Shown one piece after another: positions 18,757 to 27,317 of a DNA stretch of 64,000 nucleotides; the first letter of the stretch is position 1; every line of letters begins with the position of its first letter. Below the pieces are notes generated by a model. That model was not told where the DNA came from. It saw nothing but the letters and a program-made list of their open reading frames with translations, and searched no databases. The position numbers and the translations under genes were made by a program. This DNA comes from an uncultured Lachnospiraceae bacterium (GTDB lineage Bacteria; Bacillota; Clostridia; Lachnospirales; Lachnospiraceae): assembly GCA_910576975.1 (NCBI GenBank), contig CAJTJY010000004.1, positions 62,001 to 126,000 on the forward strand, in the 5' to 3' direction.

Positions 18757-19793
18757 ATGAGAGAAAAAATTAGCGTAGTAATCCCTTGTTATAACGTAGA
18801 GAAATATATTGACCGCTGCCTTGCCTCTGTGGTTGCTCAGACAATTGGAATGGAAATGCTTGAGATTATTTGCGTCAATGACGCTTCTATGGACGGCACC
18901 TGGGAGAAGCTTTCTTGGTGGGAGCGCAGGTATCCTGAAAATATCTTGTTGGTAAATTGTAAAGAGAATGGGGCGCAGGGAAAGGCGAGAAATATTGCAC
19001 TGTCTCATGCAACCGGGGACTTTGTCACGTTTTTGGATTCTGACGATTGGATAGAGTTGGACACTTACGAGAGAATGTACCATGCACTGAAAACATACCA
19101 TTGCGATATTGCGTGTTGTGGCTGGATTCCGGATGCGGGGAGAGAAGATATCTGGAACTTGAAGCAAAAGAGAAAAGGTCAGGATTATATGCTGGAAGTT
19201 GCAAGCGTAAAAGAGCGCAAGAAATTTTTAGTGACAGGAGTCATGGGACATATGTGTGTAAATAAGATGTACCGTTCCAGCTTGATTTATGATAATCATT
19301 TGTTTTTTTTTTAGAGAAATGCAAATATGAAGATATCTATTGGGGGGTATTAAATTATTTCTATGGTAATAGAATTTATTTTATCAATGAGATCATGTAT
19401 CATTACTTTAGAAATTCAGATTCCACCATTATGACCAGAAATGTGCCATATCATATGGACATGCTGGACGTGGTCTTGCGATTGTGGCAGGAGTGCAAGA
19501 ACCGTGGATTGTTGGAAACTTATTATCTTGAAATGGAGTTAAACTTTTTAATCCATTATTATCTTGGCGGCGTCAGGATGCTGGTTTTGCGTTTTGAAGA
19601 TTTGAAATATGAGATTTTTCAGAAGATGTGCACAACAGTAATAGAAACAGTTCCAAATTATAAGGAAAATCCTTATGTGAAGGAGATATTGTCAGAGATC
19701 GATCAGCTTCAGATTGCGTTGATTGACCAGGATATTTCTAGAGCGCAGTTTGCCGATGTGACAGAGTTGTTGCGAGGGAAAATCGCAGAATAG
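18757..19793 (+). pseudogene. glycosyltransferase family 2, frameshifted at T10 (off state)
   Basis: The first frame (18757-19314, 185 residues) has the GT2 core: ISVVIPCYNVEKYIDRCLAS, VNDASMD and FLDSDDW. It ends in a TAG directly after ten T residues. The downstream frame carries on the alignment with the paralogue at 15143: LEKCKYEDIYWGVLNYFY, then YHYFRNSDSTIM up to 19793. Eight T residues would restore the frame with exactly the paralogue's length (HLFFLEKCKYED against HLHFPEGRAYED-like spacing); eleven would restore it with one extra residue. A gene that is intact on both sides of a homopolymer fits phase variation better than decay, but a base-calling error is possible. Confidence 0.8.
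19303..19312 (+). repeat. T10 homopolymer, likely phase-variation switch
   Basis: There are ten consecutive T residues within the coding region of the GT2 gene, immediately followed by AGAGAAA, so that the in-frame codon becomes TAG. Slipped-strand changes of -2 or +1 would put the two halves in one frame. Confidence 0.8.
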
Positions 19794-19916
19794 CATTTCA
19801 GGTTTTTGGCGGATCAAAATATTTCAATTAAAGCGTAGTGATTGTATATCAAATTTTGATCATATTGTAGTTTCGCAATTGCCTAATGTGATAAAGATAG
19901 AAAGGAGCGCCATCCT

Positions 19917-20972
19917 ATGAAGAAAATATTGATCATCACCCATCAACTTTCAAGGACGGGAGCTCCCATTGTGCTGCTGGACATGATCCGGGTGCTTTGG
20001 AGGCAAGGATATCAGTTGGAAGTGATTTCCATGCTGGACGGAGAATTGCGCCAGGAATTGGAAGAGATGAATATTTTGCTTAGGGTTCAGGAGCATTTCA
20101 TGGATCAGTCGGAAGCTTTTTGGCAGTATGTCGAAAATTTTAATATAGTGATTGCCAATACCCTGGTGACGTTTGAGGCGGTGCATCTTTTAAAATATAC
20201 AAATATTCCGGTTATTTGGTGGCTTCATGAAGGCAGGCAATATTTTGAATACTTTAAAACAGTACTGCCGGATTTTAGGAATCTTCCTGCGCACATCCAT
20301 GTGTTTTCCGTGGGACATTATGTGCAGCAGGTGATTAAGGAATTGTACGGCGTGCGGACGGAAATCTTGCATTTTGGCATCGAGGATCATCCCGCTGCTG
20401 CTAAGAGGACAAGCGCAGAGAAAGTGCGGTTTCTTACCGCAGGGACATATTCGAAAGTAAAAGCCCAGGATGTGTTGGCGGAAGCGATTCGAAGCTTGCC
20501 CGAGGAATATCTGCAGCGGGCAGAATTTTTCTTCTGCGGAAGCGAGCAGATGTTTGATGAAGAAGTGTTTCACGCCGTACTGGCATTAAGCCAGGACTAT
20601 CAAAATGTGACGATGCTTCATCAATTATCGAGAGCGGAAACGCTTCAGTGGATGGAAACATGCGACTGTTTGATTGTCCCTTCCCGCATTGACCCGATTC
20701 CAACAGTGGCGGTGGAAATGATGATGAAAGGGAATCTTTGTCTGTGCACGGAGGTGTGCGGGGTGGCTCATTATATAGAGGACGGCGTCAATGGGCTTAC
20801 GGTCCCGGCAGAAAATCCGCAGGCGCTGAGAGATAAAATAATGTGTGTGATTGATCATAATCAAAGCTTGAATCCAATAAGAGCCAGGGGAAGAGCAATT
20901 TATGAGTTGCACTTTGCGAAAAGCGTCTTTGAACCCAAAGTGGCGCAGATTGTAGAACAGTACGGCATATGA
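19917..20972 (+). CDS. glycosyltransferase family 4 (GT-B fold)
   Basis: This 351-residue protein has the GT4 N-terminal domain (ILIITHQLSRTGAPIVLLDM, the glycine/proline acceptor loop) and C-terminal GT-B domain (RFLTAGTYSKVKAQDVLAEA, FFCGSE, DCLIVPSRIDPIPTVAVEMM with the EX7E-like region, and GVAHYIEDGVNGLTVPAENP). It would transfer a sugar from a nucleotide donor with retention. AAAGGAG precedes ATG 19917. The stop overlaps a possible start of the next frame by four bases. Confidence 0.88.
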   Translation: MKKILIITHQLSRTGAPIVLLDMIRVLWRQGYQLEVISMLDGELRQELEEMNILLRVQEHFMDQSEAFWQYVENFNIVIANTLVTFEAVHLLKYTNIPVIWWLHEGRQYFEYFKTVLPDFRNLPAHIHVFSVGHYVQQVIKELYGVRTEILHFGIEDHPAAAKRTSAEKVRFLTAGTYSKVKAQDVLAEAIRSLPEEYLQRAEFFFCGSEQMFDEEVFHAVLALSQDYQNVTMLHQLSRAETLQWMETCDCLIVPSRIDPIPTVAVEMMMKGNLCLCTEVCGVAHYIEDGVNGLTVPAENPQALRDKIMCVIDHNQSLNPIRARGRAIYELHFAKSVFEPKVAQIVEQYGI

Positions 20973-20992
20973 TGGCTAGTGGAGGGCATGTC

Positions 20993-22072
20993 ATGGAAGA
21001 AATAGAAGATAAGAGGACAGAACGGTGGGCTTTGGAGGAAGAAAGAAAGGAACAGCAGTGGCAGGATGCTTATGGGAGCAAAGCGGAATATTTTGTGCAA
21101 GAGATAAATAACCTGCTGGCGCAAAGAACCTCAGAGAGCCGTCAGCAGATTAAGGGCATGTTTCTGGAACCATCGTTTTTTCAGCACTATAAACAAGTAG
21201 ATATCTTTGCAGTGATGTATGTGGTGATGAGCATTTATGAATTGGAACAGGAAGCGGGCTCGACCAAGACAATATTGGAACAGTCAGATACGATGCAAGG
21301 ACTGCAGGACTATATGTTTCGGTTCAGGATGCTGCTCTATCGTCTTGATTTTGAAATTGATTCGGAAGTGGAAGAAGAGTTTCTTGCATTTCTAACAAAA
21401 CATAATGCGTCGGATATTCAGTTAGGGGTTATGCTAACGACAGCGGTTATGCGACCGTTGCCGTTAGCGCTAAAGCTGGAAGCGCTTTTTGAACGACATG
21501 GCAGCATTCTGTATCTGCTCTTTTTATGGAGATTTATTGAGGATCACTGGCAAGGAAATTACCAGATTCTTTCTAAGATGGCTGATTTTTATGCGAGTTC
21601 TGGGAATAAGTCAATGGCAAAACGATGTCAGAACAGTATTCCTGTGCTGCCAGAACAGTTTGAGGGACGGAAGCATTTATTATTTCAGGCGCAGGAATTG
21701 CTTTGGAAAATCATGTATAAAGCGGAAGGGGCGGAAACAGAATTGACGCTCTTTTTGCAGAAAGAGAAAGTCGCGGATGACATCTGGGAATTTCTATTAG
21801 AACAGATAGATACAATGGAAAAAGACCATTATTTATGTATCGTAAATGGCTTGCTGGAATGTAAGGAGGCATCCAAGGCAGAGCTGACCTTGCAGTCGGG
21901 ACTTAAGGCGGCGCCGGGGGATGAGCTGATGTTATGTCTCTTGGCAGAGCAGGCGATAAACAGGGGAGAGTCAGGACAGGCACGGAGGTATTTGGATCAG
22001 GTGACACATCCCGGGAAGCTGACGGCGCAGTTTCGGGAAGTGTGTAGCAGAAGGCAAGGAGAAAAGATGTGA
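20993..22072 (+). CDS. hypothetical helical protein of the glycan locus
   Basis: I do not recognise a family. The 359-residue product is Glu/Gln-rich and helical throughout. It opens with a charged segment (EEIEDKRTERWALEEERKEQ), and the C-terminal part (residues 270-359) has a tetratricopeptide-like spacing (KAELTLQSGLKAAPGDELML, QARRYLDQVTHPG). ATG 20993 lies six bases behind GGAGGG; an in-frame ATG at 20969 overlaps the previous gene. Position between two transferases suggests an accessory or scaffold role. That is inference only. Confidence 0.55.
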   Translation: MEEIEDKRTERWALEEERKEQQWQDAYGSKAEYFVQEINNLLAQRTSESRQQIKGMFLEPSFFQHYKQVDIFAVMYVVMSIYELEQEAGSTKTILEQSDTMQGLQDYMFRFRMLLYRLDFEIDSEVEEEFLAFLTKHNASDIQLGVMLTTAVMRPLPLALKLEALFERHGSILYLLFLWRFIEDHWQGNYQILSKMADFYASSGNKSMAKRCQNSIPVLPEQFEGRKHLLFQAQELLWKIMYKAEGAETELTLFLQKEKVADDIWEFLLEQIDTMEKDHYLCIVNGLLECKEASKAELTLQSGLKAAPGDELMLCLLAEQAINRGESGQARRYLDQVTHPGKLTAQFREVCSRRQGEKM

Positions 22073-22725
22073 TGGACGAGCGGAAAATATGCTTTATTGC
22101 TTGTGTGAATAATGAGAACTATGAGCAGGAAATGCTTAGATACTTAAAGCGGCTAAATGTACCTCGGGGATATGAAATGGAGTCTTTTTCTATCTGGGGG
22201 GCAGAATCCATGGCTGCCGGGTATAACGAAGGGATGCGCAGAAGCAGCGCAAAATATAAGGTTTATCTGCATCAGGATGTGTTTATTGTCAATAAGAACT
22301 TTATTTCAGACTTATTGGATATCTTCAGGGAGGAAGATATTGGCATGGCAGGCATGGTCGGGGTTCCGCAACTGCCGGAAAACTCTATTATGTGGAATGC
22401 GCCGAGGATTGGGAAAATTTATGCATATCTTATCTATCAATCGTCCAATAGCGTGTTTGGAGGGATTGAGGGAAGATACCAGCAAGTACAGGCAGTCGAC
22501 GGCTTGCTGATTGCCACGCAGTATGATTTGCCATGGAGAGAGGATTTATTTCATAATTGGGATTTTTATGATATCTCTCAGGGGCAGGAATTCATCAAAA
22601 AGGGCTACCGGATCGTGGTACCATATCAAAAGCAGCCCTGGTGCATTCATGACGATGGGTTTAACAACTTAAAGAATTATTATAGTGCAAGAAGAATTTT
22701 TCAGAACGAATATAGAACTATTTGA
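22069..22725 (+). CDS. StrF-like glycosyltransferase (GT2-related)
   Basis: This 218-residue protein matches the compact Glyco_tranf_2_5/StrF-like type: ICFIACVNNENYEQEMLRYL, a GAESMAAGYNEGM motif, KYKVYLHQDVFI with the His-Gln-Asp metal site, AVDGLLIAT and an HNWDFYD histidine/aspartate pair near the end. Start may be GTG 22069 (8 bases from AGGAG) or ATG 22072. It overlaps the previous gene by 1-4 bases and is followed with no gap by the next. Confidence 0.75.
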   Translation: MMDERKICFIACVNNENYEQEMLRYLKRLNVPRGYEMESFSIWGAESMAAGYNEGMRRSSAKYKVYLHQDVFIVNKNFISDLLDIFREEDIGMAGMVGVPQLPENSIMWNAPRIGKIYAYLIYQSSNSVFGGIEGRYQQVQAVDGLLIATQYDLPWREDLFHNWDFYDISQGQEFIKKGYRIVVPYQKQPWCIHDDGFNNLKNYYSARRIFQNEYRTI

Positions 22726-22737
22726 ATGGAGGAACTG

Positions 22738-24087
22738 ATGAAAGAAACAAAGGCAACAGTGGTGATCACCTCATATAATCAAAAGGAAGAATTGATTCGC
22801 TGTCTGGAATGGATCAAAGGAATTTCGGAAGTGGCAAATATCATTATTGCGGATAATGCGTCTGAAGATGGAACAGCGGAATTTTTATCTCAGAGTGGTT
22901 ATCCTTATCTGTTCTTTGACGAAGGTGTTCAGGGATATGGAACGTTATGTAATGCGGTGATTGACAATTTTGATTTAGAAGAATTTATTATTTTTATGGA
23001 ACCACGCTATTTTCTCGGATTCCAGTGCGTCCTGCGAATGATAGAAGTTCTGAAAATGGAAAGTTGCGGCATGGTTGGACCGATGAGCAACGGTTTCAAG
23101 CATTTCCAGCATTATTCGATTCATCGTATAGAAAATCTATGTAAAATAGAAAATGACCTGATGTATTGTGAAAACGTTGCCAAAAAGGTATTGTGCATTG
23201 AAAAAGGCATTTGGGGAATTTCAAAAAAAATATTAACAGAAAACGGAAGATTTGACGAGGAGATTGTATCGTCCAAAAATGTAGTGCTGGACTATGAATT
23301 GCGCATGGTACAGAAAGGATATCTGCCTATGATTAGTCATAGGTCATTGGCATTTTGTAATTGTGTCAATCAACAAAAGGCGGACTTTGAATGTATGTTG
23401 GGAAAGTGTGACCGGGATATTCTGAAAGAGAAATGGCATATGAATTATTTTAATCTAATTCCGGCAAATAATATCGTGGATTTTATAAAAGAGCAGAAAG
23501 AAGCTCGCGTTCGGATTCTGGAAGTAGGATGCGATCTTGGGGTGACGCTGTTAGAAATAAAAAACCGTTATCCGAATGCTCAGATTTACGGATTGGAAAT
23601 TAACCCAGCGTCTGCGGAAATTGCAAAACATTTAGCGGAAGTAAAAGTAGGAAATATTGAGGATCAGGAGATTCCGTTTGAGGGGACGTTTGATTATATT
23701 ATTTTTGGGGATGTTTTGGAGCATTTGCATGATCCGCAGGGGATTGTGAGATTTTGCAGAGAGAAGCTGACAGAACGTGGCTGTATTTTAACCAGCATCC
23801 CAAATGTGATGCATGTCACTGTGATGGAGCAGCTTCTAAAGGGAAGGTTTGAATACCAAGACACTGGCTTGCTGGATCGAAGCCATATTCACTTTTTTAC
23901 GTTTTATGAGATTTTACGTTTGTTCCAGGAAGAATCATATAATATTGAAGAGATGAAAACAACTACGGTTATGCTTAATGAAGACGACAAAGAGCTGATA
24001 CGGAAGTTGATGAAAATATCTGAAAATGTAGAAGAGCATATGTATACTACTTTCCAATATTTGGTGAAAGCTAGGAAAAATGGATAA
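22738..24087 (+). CDS. GT2 / class I SAM methyltransferase fusion
   Basis: The 449-residue product has an N-terminal GT2 domain (ATVVITSYNQKEELIRCLEW, IIADNASEDGT) followed from about residue 255 by a complete class I methyltransferase: VRILEVGCDLGVTLLEIK (SAM loop), IYGLEINPASAEIA, GTFDYIIFGDVLEHLHDP (motif with acidic and His residues), ERGCILTSIPN. The order is reversed relative to the fusion at 5645. ATG 22738 is five bases behind GGAGG; ATG 22726, abutting the preceding stop, overlaps that site. Likely transfers a sugar and methylates it or its neighbour. Confidence 0.8.
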   Translation: MKETKATVVITSYNQKEELIRCLEWIKGISEVANIIIADNASEDGTAEFLSQSGYPYLFFDEGVQGYGTLCNAVIDNFDLEEFIIFMEPRYFLGFQCVLRMIEVLKMESCGMVGPMSNGFKHFQHYSIHRIENLCKIENDLMYCENVAKKVLCIEKGIWGISKKILTENGRFDEEIVSSKNVVLDYELRMVQKGYLPMISHRSLAFCNCVNQQKADFECMLGKCDRDILKEKWHMNYFNLIPANNIVDFIKEQKEARVRILEVGCDLGVTLLEIKNRYPNAQIYGLEINPASAEIAKHLAEVKVGNIEDQEIPFEGTFDYIIFGDVLEHLHDPQGIVRFCREKLTERGCILTSIPNVMHVTVMEQLLKGRFEYQDTGLLDRSHIHFFTFYEILRLFQEESYNIEEMKTTTVMLNEDDKELIRKLMKISENVEEHMYTTFQYLVKARKNG

Positions 24088-24184
24088 TAATATGGGCGAT
24101 AGATAAAAAATGGTTCTTTCTGTACGTTCTATCTGCAAATTTGCGGCATTTGTTGCAAAGTGCCAGATCGCTTAATAGAGCAAA

Positions 24185-24925
24185 ATGAGAATGACGCAGG
24201 TATCAAAACACCAGAAAGAACATAAAAAATCGCCTGCTGTTTTTGTCGAAATTTATAATATATGTGATGACGTAAGGATTTTGAACCGCATGGTTCTAGG
24301 AATAGTTGAAGCTTATTTTGAGGAGACCGCGAACATGGATAGTATAAAAGATAGCAAAAGAATCTTTGAAGAGTCTTTTGAGAAGTATGGAGATGATCCC
24401 AAGGCCTGTCTCTGGGATCAAAAGATGGTATTTCGCTATGAAGAGCTGACAAAGGCTGTGGATTTGAATGGTGCATCTGTTTTGGAGATTGGTTGCGGGA
24501 TCGGAGGATTTTATGATTACTGCATTCATGACAAAGGCATTGCCAACCTGAATTATAAAGGAATCGACTTGGTGGAGGGCATGATCAATCTTGCAAAAAA
24601 GAAATATCCTTCTGCCGAATTTGAAGTGTGCAATATATTGGAACAAAGATTACAGGAGATGTATGACTATGTAGTTTTATGCGGCGTTTTTAATGTTGCT
24701 TTTGATACGAATGATATGGAGAAAATTCTTTCACAGGCATTTCAATACTGTAAAAAAGCAATGGTCTTTAACTTTATTTCAACTTATGTAAATTTCAAAG
24801 ATGATGAGATATCATATCATGACCCCAAGGAAGTTTTTTGTTTTTGTGCAGAGCATCTTAGCACGAAAATAAAAATGAATCATCATTACGAAAAGTGCGA
24901 CGTCTCTCTATGTGTGTACCGATAA
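24185..24925 (+). CDS. class I SAM-dependent methyltransferase
   Basis: The methyltransferase core is clear: ASVLEIGCGIGGFYDYC (SAM-binding loop), YKGIDLVEGMINLAKKKYPSAEF (acidic residue at the strand end), YDYVVLCGVFNV. The frame runs from 24185 (246 residues), but the better ribosome site, AGGAG with nine-base spacing, is at ATG 24335, giving 196 residues beginning MDSIKDSKRIF. The shorter form holds the whole domain, so the start is uncertain. About 100 bases upstream of 24185 show nothing. Substrate is probably a sugar of the glycan. Confidence 0.75.
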   Translation: MRMTQVSKHQKEHKKSPAVFVEIYNICDDVRILNRMVLGIVEAYFEETANMDSIKDSKRIFEESFEKYGDDPKACLWDQKMVFRYEELTKAVDLNGASVLEIGCGIGGFYDYCIHDKGIANLNYKGIDLVEGMINLAKKKYPSAEFEVCNILEQRLQEMYDYVVLCGVFNVAFDTNDMEKILSQAFQYCKKAMVFNFISTYVNFKDDEISYHDPKEVFCFCAEHLSTKIKMNHHYEKCDVSLCVYR

Positions 24926-24961
24926 AAAATGTTTTTGCGATTTTGACAGGGAGCGAACAAA

Positions 24962-25981
24962 ATGGATTATATTAGATATTGTGATTTATCAGAAAATGAG
25001 TGGAATCAATGGATTGCTCAAATTGATGGAATTACATTTAATTATACGGCACAGAGGCTTTCTTTCAATCTGGAATACTCCCAAAGTATCGTTTCTAATG
25101 AATCTTTTATTGTTTTGGAAAGTAAAAAACCTGTTGCAGCAGCGGAACTATACATAGAGAATTTTTCTGGGCAACATCAAATTAGCTGGAATGGTGGATA
25201 CTGTTGTGCGCCGTATCTGGATAAAAACTTAACGTATCAGGCACAGGAAAAGTATGCCAAGAAGATTATGGGGCATATTGATGATGTTGCATTGAAATAT
25301 AAATGCGACAAAATTAAGTTAAAAGCGGATCCTTTGGGAAATCCGGATCAGAGTACTATATTTTACAATTATAATTTTCTCTTAAAGCATGGATATTTGG
25401 ATCAATCTGGAATGACGCAGATCATTGATCTGCGACAAGAGAAAGACAAAATATATGCAGACATCCGAAAAGGACATAAGAGTGATATTAAAAGAGGAAA
25501 GGTTTATGATGTAAAGATTTATGATCAATATACTGTGAAAGATGAAATGATTGAACGTTATAAGAATATTTATGAGGCAGATGCCGGAAGAGTAACAAGA
25601 AATTCGCAATTATATCGATATTATCTTGAATTTATCAAGAGCGGGATGGGAATTCTGGCATTTGGGAGTGCTCATAGGAAAGAGGCGGGCGTGGCGATTG
25701 TGACGATTTATAATAATACGGCATATTACTCTTCTTATGGAGAACTGGAGCAGGAATTGGATCATGTGCCGATTGGGCATGTGCTTCAGTGGGAAATCAT
25801 AAATAATTTGAAAGACAGGGGTATCGAATTTTATGAGATTGGAGAGCAGGTTTTTGGAAAAACATCTTATCATAATCCAGATGTGAAGCTGATAAATATT
25901 TCAAGTTTTAAAAGAGGGTTTGGAGGCTATACCGTTCCGTTTTGGAGGGGGATGAAGTTGTGTGGACAACAGACAAGATAA
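24962..25981 (+). CDS. FemAB/GNAT-like acyl- or aminoacyl-transferase
   Basis: This 339-residue protein looks like a double-GNAT (FemAB-type) enzyme. The C-terminal half contains RKGHKSDIKRGKV, RYKNIYEADAGR, AGVAIVTIYNNTAYYSSYG and ends with ISSFKRGFGGYTVPFW, the F-K-R-G-F-G-G segment common in this superfamily. Relatives attach amino acids or acyl groups to amines on peptidoglycan or sugars. With ATP-grasp enzymes and amino-acid transport in the same locus, an amino-acyl decoration of the glycan is plausible. Start ATG follows GGGAG. Confidence 0.7.
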   Translation: MDYIRYCDLSENEWNQWIAQIDGITFNYTAQRLSFNLEYSQSIVSNESFIVLESKKPVAAAELYIENFSGQHQISWNGGYCCAPYLDKNLTYQAQEKYAKKIMGHIDDVALKYKCDKIKLKADPLGNPDQSTIFYNYNFLLKHGYLDQSGMTQIIDLRQEKDKIYADIRKGHKSDIKRGKVYDVKIYDQYTVKDEMIERYKNIYEADAGRVTRNSQLYRYYLEFIKSGMGILAFGSAHRKEAGVAIVTIYNNTAYYSSYGELEQELDHVPIGHVLQWEIINNLKDRGIEFYEIGEQVFGKTSYHNPDVKLINISSFKRGFGGYTVPFWRGMKLCGQQTR

Positions 25982-26023
25982 GTTAATTTTTCAAACGATA
26001 AAATGGATGAAAGGTGAATTTAA

Positions 26024-26920
26024 ATGATGGAATATTTATGCCATGCTGTTTTAGCAGTGATGATTGTCCATAATGAATTGGACTGCGTGAAATTAAATAC
26101 TCAAATCCTGTTCGAAGAGCTAAAGGGCACAGGAAGCGAAATTGTTATTGTTGACAATTGTTCTGATGACGGATTAAGCGAATGGCTTTCCGGGCAGGAA
26201 TTGGCATCCTATGTTATTTGTGACGAAAGGATAGAGGGTTACGGAGCCATTCTGCGAATAGTCACAGATCAGTTTGCCAATGGGAGGGATATTTTATTGC
26301 TGCGGGCGAACTACTTTCTTACGCCGAGAAGCATCATCCTTATGAGTGCGGCACTGCACAGCCGCAAGGAGGTTGCAGCGGCAGGACCAGTGGGCAGTTA
26401 TTTTCCTGGCGAACAGAACTGCTTTGCCGGAACCACCTATGAGGAGGCGATAAGTATTCAAGAAAGCCTGAACTCAAAAAACGTGGAAACAGCATATATA
26501 GATATGGATGTTATGTTGATAAAGGCAAGCACGGTAAATGCTTTGGAAGAGTGCATTGAGATACCGCAGGCAGTTATGAGAAATTACATGAAACATGTAT
26601 TAAGACAAGGCTTCTGCTTTATGGTAGTAAAACAGGCTGTATGTTTCGCTCTTAATCCCACAGATGATGAAATTTACCGTAGCTTTGATCCTTGCCGTTA
26701 TAAACAGGAAAAACTGCATCATTTGCTGTACAGCTTTGGTGATGCCACATACAAAGGCGTACATTTGTATAAATACCTCGAACCTGATATTTTAGTGGGG
26801 ATCAATGATCATAATGGACTTCAAAATACCAAAAGGAATGCAGGAATTTTAATGTGGAACGAAGACGGGGTTCTATTGTCATCGGACGAGGAATCCGTCC
26901 GTGTGAGTAAACAAGATTAG
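26024..26920 (+). CDS. glycosyltransferase family 2-like protein
   Basis: This 298-residue protein has the GT2 N-terminal pattern: AVLAVMIVHNELDCVKLN, IVIVDNCSDDGLSEWL, then VICDERIEGYGAILRIV and LLLRANYFLTP at the place of the DXD motif. The DXD itself is not conserved, so activity is uncertain. It resembles the GT2 half of the protein at 22738 (DNASEDG, VQGYGTLCN, EPRYFLGF), and the two may share ancestry. AAGGTG precedes ATG 26024. Confidence 0.7.
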   Translation: MMEYLCHAVLAVMIVHNELDCVKLNTQILFEELKGTGSEIVIVDNCSDDGLSEWLSGQELASYVICDERIEGYGAILRIVTDQFANGRDILLLRANYFLTPRSIILMSAALHSRKEVAAAGPVGSYFPGEQNCFAGTTYEEAISIQESLNSKNVETAYIDMDVMLIKASTVNALEECIEIPQAVMRNYMKHVLRQGFCFMVVKQAVCFALNPTDDEIYRSFDPCRYKQEKLHHLLYSFGDATYKGVHLYKYLEPDILVGINDHNGLQNTKRNAGILMWNEDGVLLSSDEESVRVSKQD

Positions 26921-26961
26921 AAAAGCCCGTAAAATCAGCATTTTCCGGAAAGCTGGTAAGG

Positions 26962-27288
26962 ATGAAAAAAGAACAGGAAAAAATTTTAGAAAAAATGTAT
27001 GATGATATTAGGCAGATTCCAGGATATATATCAGGATGTGGCGTCGGTTCCGCTTGCCTGGAATCGTACATTTCCGCAGCCAAAGATTTACAACAGGCGC
27101 ATGAATATGAAGTTTTGATTCTTCAGGGTATATTATATTATAACAACTATTCCGCATTGCTGAAGAAAAAAGACGTTGACAAGGCGGAAGTTTCATATTC
27201 TTGTGAAATGTACAAAAAACAGTATACAAAATATTCTGAATTGCTGCATGAGTTTATAGAGGAACGCAAGCGGCAGCAATGGAAATAA
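26962..27288 (+). CDS. hypothetical small helical protein at prophage boundary
   Basis: No family is recognised. The product has 108 residues, is mostly helical and charged, with Cys residues in GCGVGSACLE near residue 30. It is the last bacterial gene before the prophage; the integrase gene ends only 30 bases beyond its stop. The attachment site may lie in or right after its 3' end, in which case its C-terminus could be phage-altered. Confidence 0.55.
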   Translation: MKKEQEKILEKMYDDIRQIPGYISGCGVGSACLESYISAAKDLQQAHEYEVLILQGILYYNNYSALLKKKDVDKAEVSYSCEMYKKQYTKYSELLHEFIEERKRQQWK

Positions 27289-27293
27289 TAATC

Positions 27294-27311
27294 AGGCCGC
27301 CAGCTGGCGGC
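27294..27311. terminator. bidirectional hairpin between convergent genes
   Basis: A perfect 18-bp palindrome, GGCCGCCAG joined to CTGGCGGCC, sits between the convergent ends of the 108-residue gene and the integrase gene. T-tracts are weak on both sides (CTTTATCATTC on plus). It likely ends transcription from both directions. Confidence 0.6.
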
Positions 27312-27317
27312 CCTTTA

